DNA of 64,000 bases from Bradyrhizobium algeriense (GCF_003062295.1 NZ_PYCN01000009.1:1-64000), one strand, 5' to 3'; shown: positions 50,630-59,423, counted from the stretch's first letter. Program-made: numbers and translations. The notes: a model not told the origin generated them from the letters alone.

Positions 50630-51625
50630 TCAGCGACTTCGGCTTTCGAGCGACGTGACGAACGCGCTGCACACTTCGTCGACGCCCCTATCGAGCATCT
50701 CGCGGACGTGACCGGCACCGGCCGCTTGGAAGAGCCCTCGAGCACCGGTAAACGCGCAATTCAGCGCTGCCAGGCGCTGACCGACGGCGACTCCGTCGAA
50801 TATATCCTCGAATTTCCAGTATCCCTCGCGACGCCAACGCTTCAAGACAAGGTCGAGCAACCCTGTCGTCACCATATCGCCCGAACCGCATGTGTCCACC
50901 ACTTGCGGAGCGAGGCTGGCCGGGAAATGCCGTCGGACTTTGCCGTTCGATACCGTCAGTCCGCAGCCACCGTGCGTTCGGATCACGATCGTTTCGGGGT
51001 CGAGGCCGTCGTCGGCGATGTGTTTCCCCGCGGTTTCGTCGGACAGCTTGACCACGGTAGCGCAGCGCATGGCCCGCGCGAATAATGGATCGTCGGCGCT
51101 GGCGGGCTCGAAGAAGACGAGAGCCCCGGCTCGCTTTGCCTCCTCCATCGCCAGGATGATCGATTCCGACACCCGATCGGCGTAGAAAACAGAAACCGAC
51201 TTCAATGTTTCGGCAGCTTTGTAGACGTGTTCGTGATCGATCGAGCGCCACTTGGGAAAGCGGACGAACGTCTGTGGACACGTCGAAGTGAACCGGTGGG
51301 TTGCACTCGCCGTATCGAGGATCTGCACGATGACAGGAGAGCTTCCGGTATCCGCGATCGAGACGTATCGGGTCTCGCACCCTGCCCTCTCGAACTCGCC
51401 GAACAGGAAACGACCGTGGTCGTCGTCACCGAGATTGACGACGGGAAAGACCGGGTGACCGAGCATGGCAAGCGACAGCAGAACGTTGCCGCACGAGCCG
51501 CCGAGAGCCTCCTTCGGACTTGTATGGGCGTCGGAGTAGATCCTGTCGACGGCAGTCAGACCAGTGCCCGCGACCGCGGGTCGTGCCGGGGGGAGCCTCG
51601 CATGTCTGGAATCGGATTGGACCAT
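50630..51625 (-). CDS. PfkB/ribokinase-family sugar kinase
   Basis: A protein of 331 residues with the two PfkB signatures: LGGSCGNVLLSLAMLG (41-56) and the anion-hole/catalytic VVDTCGSGDMVTTGL (242-256; Asp250 is the base). The middle carries ribokinase-like VVNLGDDDHGRFLFGEFERAG. It should phosphorylate a sugar or nucleoside. It is last in the minus-strand operon, 15 bp after the SIS::HAD gene. With that enzyme it suggests a sugar is isomerised, dephosphorylated and rephosphorylated. Substrate unknown. Confidence 0.85.
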   Translation of the reverse strand: MVQSDSRHARLPPARPAVAGTGLTAVDRIYSDAHTSPKEALGGSCGNVLLSLAMLGHPVFPVVNLGDDDHGRFLFGEFERAGCETRYVSIADTGSSPVIVQILDTASATHRFTSTCPQTFVRFPKWRSIDHEHVYKAAETLKSVSVFYADRVSESIILAMEEAKRAGALVFFEPASADDPLFARAMRCATVVKLSDETAGKHIADDGLDPETIVIRTHGGCGLTVSNGKVRRHFPASLAPQVVDTCGSGDMVTTGLLDLVLKRWRREGYWKFEDIFDGVAVGQRLAALNCAFTGARGLFQAAGAGHVREMLDRGVDEVCSAFVTSLESRSR

Positions 51626-51640
51626 ACCGTGAACATTCTA

Positions 51641-53569
51641 TCAAGGGCGCCGCAACATGGAAACGTCCAATTGCGCTCGTCCAGCACCCGCTAGGCGCAT
51701 GCCGCCAAGTATCCTTAACAGGCCTTCAGGCCCGGAAACGTGACTGGGCAGCAGATTCCAACAGGAAATCTCGCGCTCGCAGACCTGATCGACGCTGAGC
51801 CCGAATTCGCCTCCGAGCAGCTCGTAGTCGTTGCCGTGCCTATCACCGCTGTCGCCGACGGCCAGCATTTGAAGCTTGTCGTCGACCATCTTGCCTCGAA
51901 CCGCCTCGAAGACACGCGGCTTAGCGGCCCATTCCGGACAGATGTCGATCGAGTGCCCGGACCGGACCATCCTCAGCCCCGAACAGGCATCGACGATCTC
52001 TCGGAGTTTCCCAACACCGTCCGCCGCCGACACGAGCTCGTCGAGGCTAATCGTGATCTGAAATGGGCTTACCTTCGGGAGCCAGCCGTTCCGGAACATC
52101 GTGGCTTCGGCTTGAATGCGACCGAAAGCATCCAGGATAGCGGGGTCCGGCTCCAGGGGTGTGGTTCGGATATCGACGGACAGCGGGACGATGTGCGCAC
52201 CGTTGTAGTAGCCGACCAGCACCCGTTCGCAGTGCTCCGGCGAAAGGCAGCTCCGCAACTCCTCACCGACCGATCCACCTCTGCCTGTCGCAAGCGCGAT
52301 CGCGACGCCGCCCTCCAGAAGTCTTCGCAAGCCCTCCATGATTGGCTCGGTGGGCGGCTTGCCTCGCCTGTTCGTAGCGACCATCGTCCCGTCGTAGTCC
52401 AGGATAAGCGCGCCGAACTGGGCGGCTTCGAGGCGCTCGATGAACTCGTCGCGCCGGGAGCTCCAAGCCCGCCCCGCTCTGTCCGGTTCATCGGCTCTCT
52501 GCTCGGATCTCCGTTTACGGCGCGTGGCTGCATCTTCGGATTCGACGGCGACGAGGAGATCCCGGCTGTCGTAGATCAAACGACCGAAGTCTGCGACTCC
52601 GGGTTTGCCCGGATCGATGCCCCTCACCGCGCCGATGCCTTCGACGATGCCGAACGATTTCAGAACGGCGTCGAAAAGGGTGTGTCGCCCGGGTGCGCCG
52701 AAGGCGAAATGCACGCTGCGGATCATCGACGGAATGCATGATCGGATGGTCTCCCAGAACGGAAGACTGCGATCGCAGGTGAGCGCCAGCAAAACGGTCC
52801 TGTCGGCATATCGGTCGAGCCAGACGTGCCGACCATGGGCGAAGTTGCGGAAATCGGTGCGCTGCACCTTGCAAAGACCCGCCTCCCAGCAGCTGGTCTC
52901 GATCATGACGGCCGCAGCGGTCAGCGCGGGATCGTGCAGGATGATCAGCGTGTCGCGCTCGACGTTCCAAGCGCCTGCAATCGCCTCGATATCACGAGTT
53001 CGATTCGCCGCGGACAGGATGTTCTCAGACCTCGCCCGAACCTTATCGCATCTCTCCTTCCCGCGATGTCCCGCGACCTGATCGCTCGCTAGCAGCAGCG
53101 ACGTTAACGTCGAAGTGAGCGAGTGCGTCGCCAGAAACCCATCCCTCTCATCGGCTACCGGCACCATGTGTAGTCTGGCAATTTCGGCACCCACGCCGGC
53201 GACCAAGTTTTTCCCGCGTGCGGTCACCACGTCGATGCGGCGGGCATGCTCGTTGACGGCGGTCTGAAACGCCGCGCGGATGTCCGCGTTCTCGCCCCCC
53301 GCGGTGAAAAGCCATACGCCCCATTTCGGCAACACCGGGTCGAGGGCGAACGCCATCGGCGTTGTCACCGCCGTGGCGGAGTGCTGCAGCCACGTCCTGC
53401 AGGACGACAGGAACTCGGCGGAGACGGCGGAGCCTCCGCTTCCGACCGCCGCGACGGGGTAGTCGGCAGCGCGTTCGAGCGCCTCGACAAGGATGCCAAG
53501 TTCGCTTCCGGATGCCTCAGAGACGGTATTCAGAAGTCCGTTCACCTTGACGGAGAAGACAGTGGTCAT
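51641..53569 (-). CDS. SIS-domain :: HAD-phosphatase fusion protein
   Basis: A protein of 642 residues from the ATG at 53569 (an upstream ATG at 53629 is possible). The N-terminal half is a SIS sugar-phosphate isomerase/binding fold: AAVGSGGSAVSAEF (40-53), a second strand VWLFTAGGEN, and RNFAHGRHVWLDR (241-253) like the active-site loop of aminosugar isomerases. From about 385 it is a HAD-type phosphatase: LILDYDGTM (388-396; nucleophile Asp391), ATGRG, and VGDSGDRHGND (571-581). All core residues are present. Fusion of the two suggests one substrate handled in sequence, such as a pentose or hexose phosphate. Gap to the upstream gene 119 bp. Confidence 0.8.
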   Translation of the reverse strand: MTTVFSVKVNGLLNTVSEASGSELGILVEALERAADYPVAAVGSGGSAVSAEFLSSCRTWLQHSATAVTTPMAFALDPVLPKWGVWLFTAGGENADIRAAFQTAVNEHARRIDVVTARGKNLVAGVGAEIARLHMVPVADERDGFLATHSLTSTLTSLLLASDQVAGHRGKERCDKVRARSENILSAANRTRDIEAIAGAWNVERDTLIILHDPALTAAAVMIETSCWEAGLCKVQRTDFRNFAHGRHVWLDRYADRTVLLALTCDRSLPFWETIRSCIPSMIRSVHFAFGAPGRHTLFDAVLKSFGIVEGIGAVRGIDPGKPGVADFGRLIYDSRDLLVAVESEDAATRRKRRSEQRADEPDRAGRAWSSRRDEFIERLEAAQFGALILDYDGTMVATNRRGKPPTEPIMEGLRRLLEGGVAIALATGRGGSVGEELRSCLSPEHCERVLVGYYNGAHIVPLSVDIRTTPLEPDPAILDAFGRIQAEATMFRNGWLPKVSPFQITISLDELVSAADGVGKLREIVDACSGLRMVRSGHSIDICPEWAAKPRVFEAVRGKMVDDKLQMLAVGDSGDRHGNDYELLGGEFGLSVDQVCEREISCWNLLPSHVSGPEGLLRILGGMRLAGAGRAQLDVSMLRRP

Positions 53570-53688
53570 TGGTCTATCGCGTCCTTCAGCCGTGAGATGA
53601 TCCGCGGTACGAGAGCCGAACCTCTCCATATCCGTAACGTCATTCTGGAGACCTCGGTCCGGCGCGGGACCGTTGGCTGCTTTCCGAG

Positions 53689-54804
53689 CTACCCGGCCAC
53701 TGCCTCCGATTCCAGATCGTAGCTGCCGTAGATGGGACCGTGGAGCCAAACGTGAACCGCCATGTCCGGAGGCGCCTCGGATTCATTCAGCGCTGCGGGC
53801 TCGAATTCGTACCGCAGTGTCTCGACGTATTGTACCGAAAGATTGTGTTCGATCGCAGCCATCATCGCACCGACGGCGATCACTTTACTGCCGAACGGTG
53901 ACAGGATGATTTGCGGGAAGAATACGTCCTTCACCGTCTCGTCATATCGCGATTTCAGGATCGAGATCGTGCGGTAGCAGTCGAGCGGGTTGCGTTCCGA
54001 CACGTAGATGAGATCGCGCGCATCGACCTGCCATTCGTTCAGCAACGGCGCCTGATACTCGGCCAGGAGCTCGTCGGCGCGTCGCGGGTTGCGCGCCGGG
54101 AAGGGAACGACGGGGCATACCTTGTACACGTTGTCCAGCGTCGTCCGGATTCTTCGCAATGTCTCGACACGGCCGCGTCCGAGCTGAGGCAGCCAGATTC
54201 TAGCCACCGGAAGCGATTCGTAACCTCCGGAGGGGCCCGAGTACCCACGAACCGCTTGGACCTGCATCGAAGGTTCTCCGACGATCCGATCGTCAAGCTC
54301 GGGATTCGATACGACCATCACGTGCAGGCTCAGACCTGCCTTTGCTTCGGCGTATTCGAGCAGCATCCTTGCCAGAGGAAAGCCGACGCCCGTGGACAGC
54401 GCGCTCATGTCGAGGACGATATCGGTTACCTCGGCGGGCCAATCGTATTTCTCGAGAACGGAGCGCGCGCCATGGCCTCCGATGGGTGCCCCGTCATCCG
54501 CCGAGAAGATCTGCACGAGGGAGACCTTGCAGTCGGCAATGATGCACTTGAGGCGCGCTTCGTTCTCGTCGGCGAGCTGCTGGAGGTTAACCGCCGGGTC
54601 GCCGCGATCCTCTCGAATGAAGAGACCGTGTACGCGGTCTCCCATGGTGGCGGCAAGCCGGTGGGCGATGCTTTTGGCTCGTGGGTCGAAGCCCGCTCCC
54701 GCCACGAGAACGCAGCGACGGGACGTCTGAGAAAAGTAGTCGTCGATGAAGCCGGAGACGTCCTTGTCGAAGTGAGTGATGCAGTTCTCCCAGTGGCGGC
54801 GCAT
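53689..54804 (-). CDS. Rossmann-like protein with a DxS motif, function unknown
   Basis: A protein of 371 residues from the ATG at 54804, five bases after the ATPase gene's stop; in-frame codons further up have no start signal. It opens with a Rossmann-like beta-alpha-beta (RRCVLVAGAGFDPRAKS, 29-45). The next strand ends in DIVLDMSALSTGVGFPLARMLLEY (128-151), a motif seen by eye in other unknown proteins of conflict operons. No known catalytic signature is complete. It lies between the ATPase and SIS::HAD genes and is probably an integral part of the complex. I do not recognise the family with certainty. Confidence 0.72.
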   Translation of the reverse strand: MRRHWENCITHFDKDVSGFIDDYFSQTSRRCVLVAGAGFDPRAKSIAHRLAATMGDRVHGLFIREDRGDPAVNLQQLADENEARLKCIIADCKVSLVQIFSADDGAPIGGHGARSVLEKYDWPAEVTDIVLDMSALSTGVGFPLARMLLEYAEAKAGLSLHVMVVSNPELDDRIVGEPSMQVQAVRGYSGPSGGYESLPVARIWLPQLGRGRVETLRRIRTTLDNVYKVCPVVPFPARNPRRADELLAEYQAPLLNEWQVDARDLIYVSERNPLDCYRTISILKSRYDETVKDVFFPQIILSPFGSKVIAVGAMMAAIEHNLSVQYVETLRYEFEPAALNESEAPPDMAVHVWLHGPIYGSYDLESEAVAG

Positions 54805-54809
54805 GATCG

Positions 54810-56717
54810 TCAGACCTTCTCTTCGGCCAAGACGAGGTCTGGAACGCGACGCTCGAGGAACCCGCCGCGATTCAAGGTCAAGCCGTATGCGAGACATACC
54901 GGACCGGACAGCTCGAGAAGGCACCAATTCTTTCCTCCCTGACCGTAGTCACGGATGGCGACGATGGCCTGGTACGCGATCGCATACTTGAGCACGAGAG
55001 CGATTTCGCTGTCGCCAGCGAGCAGATCCTGCATCTCTGTCTCCGGAATGCCCACGGCATTTGCTCCGGCTCCGAGAGACGCGTTGGGCTCGGCAGAGAC
55101 TTCCAGACAGTCCTGCGCGAACCGATCGATCAAGGCGCGCACCTTTCTTGCGAAGGGAAATCGCCACTCCTTCAACATTTCCTTGGATTTGTCGCGGAGC
55201 GCGCTCTGCTGCTGCGCGGGTGTCAATGCCGGATCCTGATTCCGGATCGCCTTCGTTTCCATTCGCTCCACGAGCGCGCCTGCGAGCTGCAGAAAAACCT
55301 CCGCGTTTTCGTTGCTTGCATCGCAAAGAACGTCTAGTCCGAAGTGGAACGCCCGATTGAACTTGTGATTCAGGATCAGGCGAGCCGCATCGGCAATCGT
55401 GCTTTTGACCCTGAGCGGCTGCCGGGGCTCGGGGTCGTCGGCGAAGAGATCGCTGGTCTGGCCCGTGGTGCGGACCACGTAGCGGTGCAGTAGTACGCGA
55501 AACATCATCAAGCGGACGTCTTCGCCGAGGTCGAGCGATTTCGCTCCTTTTACGTAACGGTCGACGATCTGCCGGATCTTGTGCTGCCGGTCCTGCGAGA
55601 TCCTGAGGCTCTTCTGCTCGCGATCGATCAGCGCCCGCAACTCGTTCATCTGGCCGGCCGAGAGGCTCGGCGGCTCTTCGCCGAGGAGATCTTTGAAGCG
55701 GGTGTAGTTTCGATCGCGGAGCGGTTGCACGAGACGGAGGTAGCGATCCGCCATGTCAGTCGCCATCTTGCGGAACTGACGGCGCTCGTCGGAGCGGGCG
55801 CTGTCGGTCTGCATGAAGATATCGAGATAATCGCGTTCGACCTTCAGCCCGGGCAGGGCATCCGCGCCCGCCGATCGGAAGACTGCGCTGGGCGAGAGGG
55901 CATCCATCCTCATCATCAACCAACGCGCGAATCGGATCTCGCGTCGCGCGAGAGCTCTGAAGAGCGCCTCGAACTGATCTGGATGCAGCGTGTGCACGTC
56001 ATCCAGGATGGTCATGGGGCGAAGGCGGCACGGCGTACCGCTCCATTCGATCTCGATTTCCTGAATGGCCTCGAACGGCTGATACGGCTCGCGCGCCTCC
56101 TCCGGGATGTTATCGAGCGATGGAGGGAGAAGACTTGCTCCGATGGAATAGACCGCGCGTTCGACGCTGCGGGCGCGTGCGACGATGCTCTCGGCGTCAG
56201 CGCCGCCGATCTGCTCGAGTTGCGCCCCCGCGCCGTCGCGCGGAATGAACCTTATCTCATTGATCGCGCGCCGCCGATTGGAAGTGAGATTTCGCACGAG
56301 TTCTAGGATCGTGCGAGCCTGAATGAGGGCCAAGACTAGCTTGGTCTTCACCGCCGGCTCGTAAGGAAGCTCCCAAAAATCGCGATATTCCGATTCCATC
56401 GGGATCCTGACGCCCGCGACACGGGGCCGCTCGTCGTGCGTGAAGCCACAGCGTGCAAGGACTGAGGCAAGCGAGCGGTTGTTCTCGCTACTCTGGTCGC
56501 GGAGGATCGACTCGATGAGCCGAAACTCGACCAAGCTGGCCATCATGGTCTTGCCGCTTCCCGGAGTCCCGATGACCCGGACCGGATAGTCGAAGAGAAG
56601 CTCGCGCTTCTTGTGTTTGGCGACGAACGTGGTCAGCGGCTCCGGGCTGACGATCGCTAGAAAGGCGGAATCGTCCCGGATGTATTCCGTCGCCCGCCTG
56701 AGGAAGGGATTGGTCAT
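54810..56717 (-). CDS. ORC/CDC6-like P-loop ATPase
   Basis: A protein of 635 residues. Walker A is VIGTPGSGKTMM (48-59); Walker B is RPMTILDDVHTLHPDQF (233-249) with an Asp pair; an arginine-rich sensor-like stretch follows (ALARREIRFARWLMMRMD). The C-terminal 300 residues are helical. The layout matches what I recall as ORC-CDC6-like ATPases of bacterial conflict systems, not a replication initiator. Its ATG overlaps the PRTase gene's stop by four bases, so the two proteins are made together and likely act in one complex, with the ATPase as sensor or effector driver. Confidence 0.78.
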   Translation of the reverse strand: MTNPFLRRATEYIRDDSAFLAIVSPEPLTTFVAKHKKRELLFDYPVRVIGTPGSGKTMMASLVEFRLIESILRDQSSENNRSLASVLARCGFTHDERPRVAGVRIPMESEYRDFWELPYEPAVKTKLVLALIQARTILELVRNLTSNRRRAINEIRFIPRDGAGAQLEQIGGADAESIVARARSVERAVYSIGASLLPPSLDNIPEEAREPYQPFEAIQEIEIEWSGTPCRLRPMTILDDVHTLHPDQFEALFRALARREIRFARWLMMRMDALSPSAVFRSAGADALPGLKVERDYLDIFMQTDSARSDERRQFRKMATDMADRYLRLVQPLRDRNYTRFKDLLGEEPPSLSAGQMNELRALIDREQKSLRISQDRQHKIRQIVDRYVKGAKSLDLGEDVRLMMFRVLLHRYVVRTTGQTSDLFADDPEPRQPLRVKSTIADAARLILNHKFNRAFHFGLDVLCDASNENAEVFLQLAGALVERMETKAIRNQDPALTPAQQQSALRDKSKEMLKEWRFPFARKVRALIDRFAQDCLEVSAEPNASLGAGANAVGIPETEMQDLLAGDSEIALVLKYAIAYQAIVAIRDYGQGGKNWCLLELSGPVCLAYGLTLNRGGFLERRVPDLVLAEEKV

Positions 56718-57862
56718 TGCAGGGATCCGTGCCGGTCACGCCGCTGGAACAACGGGCGCATCTTGTGTGCACCGCCCTTCCCCGCCGTTTCTGCCCACAA
56801 CAACGGAATGCTGTTGTTCGGCGTGTTGTGCTCGAGGACGACAGGCAGGGCGCAATTCGCGTATCCGAGCTTCATATCGGTCTGGCCGGCCTCGCGGCAA
56901 TGCCTCTCGGCGCGTTTGAAGATCTCGTGGTCGTAGTACTTGTCACCCAAGTCCAACATCGGACCATCGAGGGAGCGCGTCAAAGGCAGAGAGTCCGGCA
57001 GCAGAAGGCTCTCCGTGGCCGTGTACGCCGAACACGTCCATTCGCTCCATTCCGCCTTTGCGAGTTCCAAGCGTTCGACCAGAGCCAGTCGCGCCTGAGC
57101 GCTCGATATGTAGTGGTGTATACGCAGCTCGTAGTCCGCTGAGATGGGGAAGTGTTCATTCAGGTCGACGCGTGCGGACCGGATAAGGTCGTTGAATTTC
57201 TTCAGCTTGCCCTTCCATTCGCCTTTCTCGTTTCGACGGATGAACGTGGTACCTGACGCTGTGAAGTCGTCGATGAGATAAACGCAATCAAACTTCTCGG
57301 AAGGTGACATGCCTGGCGCCTCCCTGAGGTTTTTGCTGAGGTCGAGCCACTTCTCCCGGTCCACGTTCATCATAGGGATGACCTGCTCGGTCGAGATCCG
57401 ACCTGCGTTCGCGCGCCGGAGCATATCGATCCGGCTGCCGTCGCTCATTCCGACAAAAAGGGTCTTGCGCAAGCTCCGCTTGAATTCATCCGCTCCCTTT
57501 TTGTCTGCCCAAACCTCATAGGCCTTGATACCGAGCCGCGACGCGACCATCCGGCGCAAGTGCGGCGTCACAACCTCCGGTACGAACGTTTCGACCAGAC
57601 ACTGCATCTCGGCGAGAGATATGTAGACCAGCCGCCGCTTGATGAAATCGTATGCCGCCTGTCGGTCGGCCGCGTCGAATTGCTTGAGCCAGGTCGCCAG
57701 TGTCTCGAGGAAGCGAACGCCAGCGCGGAAATACGAGTAGCCATCGTACTTGACCGCTGACATCATGCGCAGCCAGGCATATTCGTCAGTGGCGATCCTT
57801 TGATCGTCCTCCGGCCAGCCCATCACTTCGGCCAGAAGACTTAAGGCCATCCTGTCGTTCAA
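56714..57862 (-). CDS. Phosphoribosyltransferase-like protein (PRTase-CE type)
   Basis: A protein of 382 residues (TTG at 57862 with GAGAGG upstream; ATG at 57850 also possible). The PRPP-binding signature is VYLIDDFTASGTTFIRR (194-210), matching the DD-x-x-TGGT loop of type I PRTases. The C terminus has YANCALPVVLEHNTPNNSIPLLW, typical of what I recall as the PRTase-CE (conflict element) group. The N-terminal 180 residues are helical (YLRAG, FVPEVVTPHLRRMVA). First gene of the operon. It may transfer or hydrolyse a ribosyl-phosphate group; the acceptor is unknown. No signal or membrane segment. Confidence 0.8.
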   Translation of the reverse strand: MNDRMALSLLAEVMGWPEDDQRIATDEYAWLRMMSAVKYDGYSYFRAGVRFLETLATWLKQFDAADRQAAYDFIKRRLVYISLAEMQCLVETFVPEVVTPHLRRMVASRLGIKAYEVWADKKGADEFKRSLRKTLFVGMSDGSRIDMLRRANAGRISTEQVIPMMNVDREKWLDLSKNLREAPGMSPSEKFDCVYLIDDFTASGTTFIRRNEKGEWKGKLKKFNDLIRSARVDLNEHFPISADYELRIHHYISSAQARLALVERLELAKAEWSEWTCSAYTATESLLLPDSLPLTRSLDGPMLDLGDKYYDHEIFKRAERHCREAGQTDMKLGYANCALPVVLEHNTPNNSIPLLWAETAGKGGAHKMRPLFQRRDRHGSLQ

Positions 57863-58223
57863 CTGCGCCTCTCCAGTGGGGACATCCGAATTGGGAGGGG
57901 AGAATTGTTGGCTCGGCCGCCTACACCCCGTAGCCCGTTATACTGGTGAAGGGCCGCCTAGCAACTGTTGGTGGCTGTCCTTTCCCGTTCTCAACAAGGG
58001 CCATCCCCGGGTCTTCGACATTCAAGGCGGGCTCGACCGTGCTGAACGATCCCGGCCGGACTTGGCGCCGGCTTGCGCTCGACTGCAGCTTCGCATCGAC
58101 GATCTTTTTCGCGCGTTCATTCGCGGAGCGCGGTGCGGGCTATGACCCAGATGTGACCCAAGCCCTACGCGAGCGAGAGGACCTCCGCAAGGGCCAAGCA
58201 ATCCATTGACTTTATTGAAGGAT
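57863..58223. other. Upstream region of the PRTase operon, no recognisable gene
   Basis: It contains the presumed promoter of the five-gene operon (not resolvable by eye). A frame of about 88 codons on the plus strand is not protein-like. Confidence 0.4.
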
Positions 58224-58273
58224 TGGTTGGCGCATCAGGGCTCGAACCTGGGACCCGCTGATTAAGAGTCAGC
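58224..58273 (-). other. tRNA-Lys(CTT) 3'-end fragment
   Basis: Minus strand has the anticodon stem-loop GCTGA-CTCTTAA-TCAGC, then the T loop TTCGAGC and an end in CCAACCA. The 5' half is absent, so this is a tRNA remnant, probably an attachment site left by a different integrase, close to the right-hand tRNA-Met copy. Confidence 0.6.
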
Positions 58274-58426
58274 AGGGTCTAAGGGCGATAATCTGGTGCG
58301 CGATCCCAAATCCCCTAAACGTTTTATCACCGCACCAGTTTCGCACCAGAAACTACCTGAACAAACCAGAACAAACACGATCGAAATCAAACGAAACCGC
58401 AGCAAAATCAACGAACCTGATCGATA

Positions 58427-58480
58427 TTCCGCCGCTCATAACGGTCTGGTTGCAGGTTCGAGTCCTGCCGGGCCCACCAG
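58427..58480 (+). repeat. Attachment site copy 2: 54-bp tRNA-Met(CAT) 3' end
   Basis: Identical over 54 bp to 49132-49185 (anticodon loop, T arm, acceptor strand, ACCA). It marks the right border of the 9.3-kb island. The 5' half of the tRNA is also missing here. Confidence 0.88.
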
Positions 58481-58670
58481 CCTTCGCTCGCGAAGTGTCG
58501 AGCCCAATTAAGAGCGAGCCGATTCCAAAGAAAGGAGATTCGGTCTCCGCGGCTTTCCAACGAAATGCGAGTCGATTTTGCCCTAAGCGAGATTTTTTTG
58601 CGATGCGAATCAGCAGCTTAGCAGATTAGCTTGCAAGCTCCGTGAGCTGGGCAGCGCAGGCATGTCGGCA

Positions 58671-59017
58671 ATGGCCAAGGCAACTGAAAGCGTTAGTTTC
58701 AAGATTCTTGCGCGGATGAAACGAGACCCCCCTCGCGAGTCTGGACCCCACGTGATTTCATCGATCTCGGCACAAGAACGGCCGTCGATGTTGCCCTCCA
58801 CAGGCTGGAAGCGCAGAATCTCGTGAGACGGATTAGCCGGGCCCTCTACGATGTCCCGCGTTTCGAAAAAGGCGTTCTCGTTCCGCCGGATTACGCCGCT
58901 GTGCTTGCGGCCATCAGTCGTCGTGACGGCATCAAGGTCTTGGTGGATGAGCGGTCAGCCGCCCAAGAACTCGGCCTCGTGCCCGGCACACCGACGAGGA
59001 TAGTAGTTCTTGGCTAG
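58671..59017 (+). pseudogene. AbiEi/DUF6088-like antitoxin, frameshifted and truncated
   Basis: The first frame reads MAKATESVSFKILARMKRDPPRE. After one base it continues VWTPRDFIDLGTRTAVDVALHRLEAQNLVRRISRALYDVPRFE, and ends KVLVDERSAAQELGLVPGTPTRIVVLG. This is the winged-helix plus start of the C-terminal domain of DUF6088/AbiEi-type antitoxins. The shift follows a run of six C's near 58728, so it may be an indel error. The last third and any toxin gene are missing. Confidence 0.6.
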
Positions 59018-59423
59018 TTCCACACGTCAAGAAATTGCTTCAACACCAGACTGAATAAATTGACGCTCAATCAGCTGATTTTTTACAGTGTCGTGATCTG
59101 ACCCACGCCTTTGCCGTCGTGTAGTTCACGTTGCAAGCTACGGCGGCCCGATAAACGGTGCTTCCACCTGAGCACGTGGATAGAGCTTCCAACCTCCCTT
59201 CTTTAATTCCACAATAGGCAGGATATTCCGCTCGCTACACCACGCCGAAGCGCCGCGATACGTAACAAAGCCGCCAAGCTGGATGATTTCTGGAGTGAAG
59301 ATCACGTCTCGCGCCAGCCGTAAGACCTCCGAGCGCCTGAACGGCGCGTAGGCAGGGGCCTCAGCATGTCGCGACCCGCCTCGATCGTATTCGTGACAGG
59401 CAGCATCTGCAGGGAGAACACCT
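59018..59423. other. No confident gene
   Basis: A minus-strand frame (59138-59431) ends with a slightly protein-like stretch (IIQLGGFVTYRGASAWCSERNILPIVELKKGGWKLYP) but has no recognised domain or start signal. Confidence 0.35.

Noticed and set aside
51740..52741. 333-codon plus-strand frame opposite the SIS::HAD gene
   Set aside because: It is a shadow of the minus-strand gene, which has two recognisable domains; the plus frame shows no domain or start signal.
49691..57862. Identification of the island as RADAR, CBASS, Thoeris, Qat or a Ter system
   Set aside because: No adenosine deaminase, CD-NTase, TIR/SIR2, QueC-like or Ter-domain gene is present; the gene set differs.
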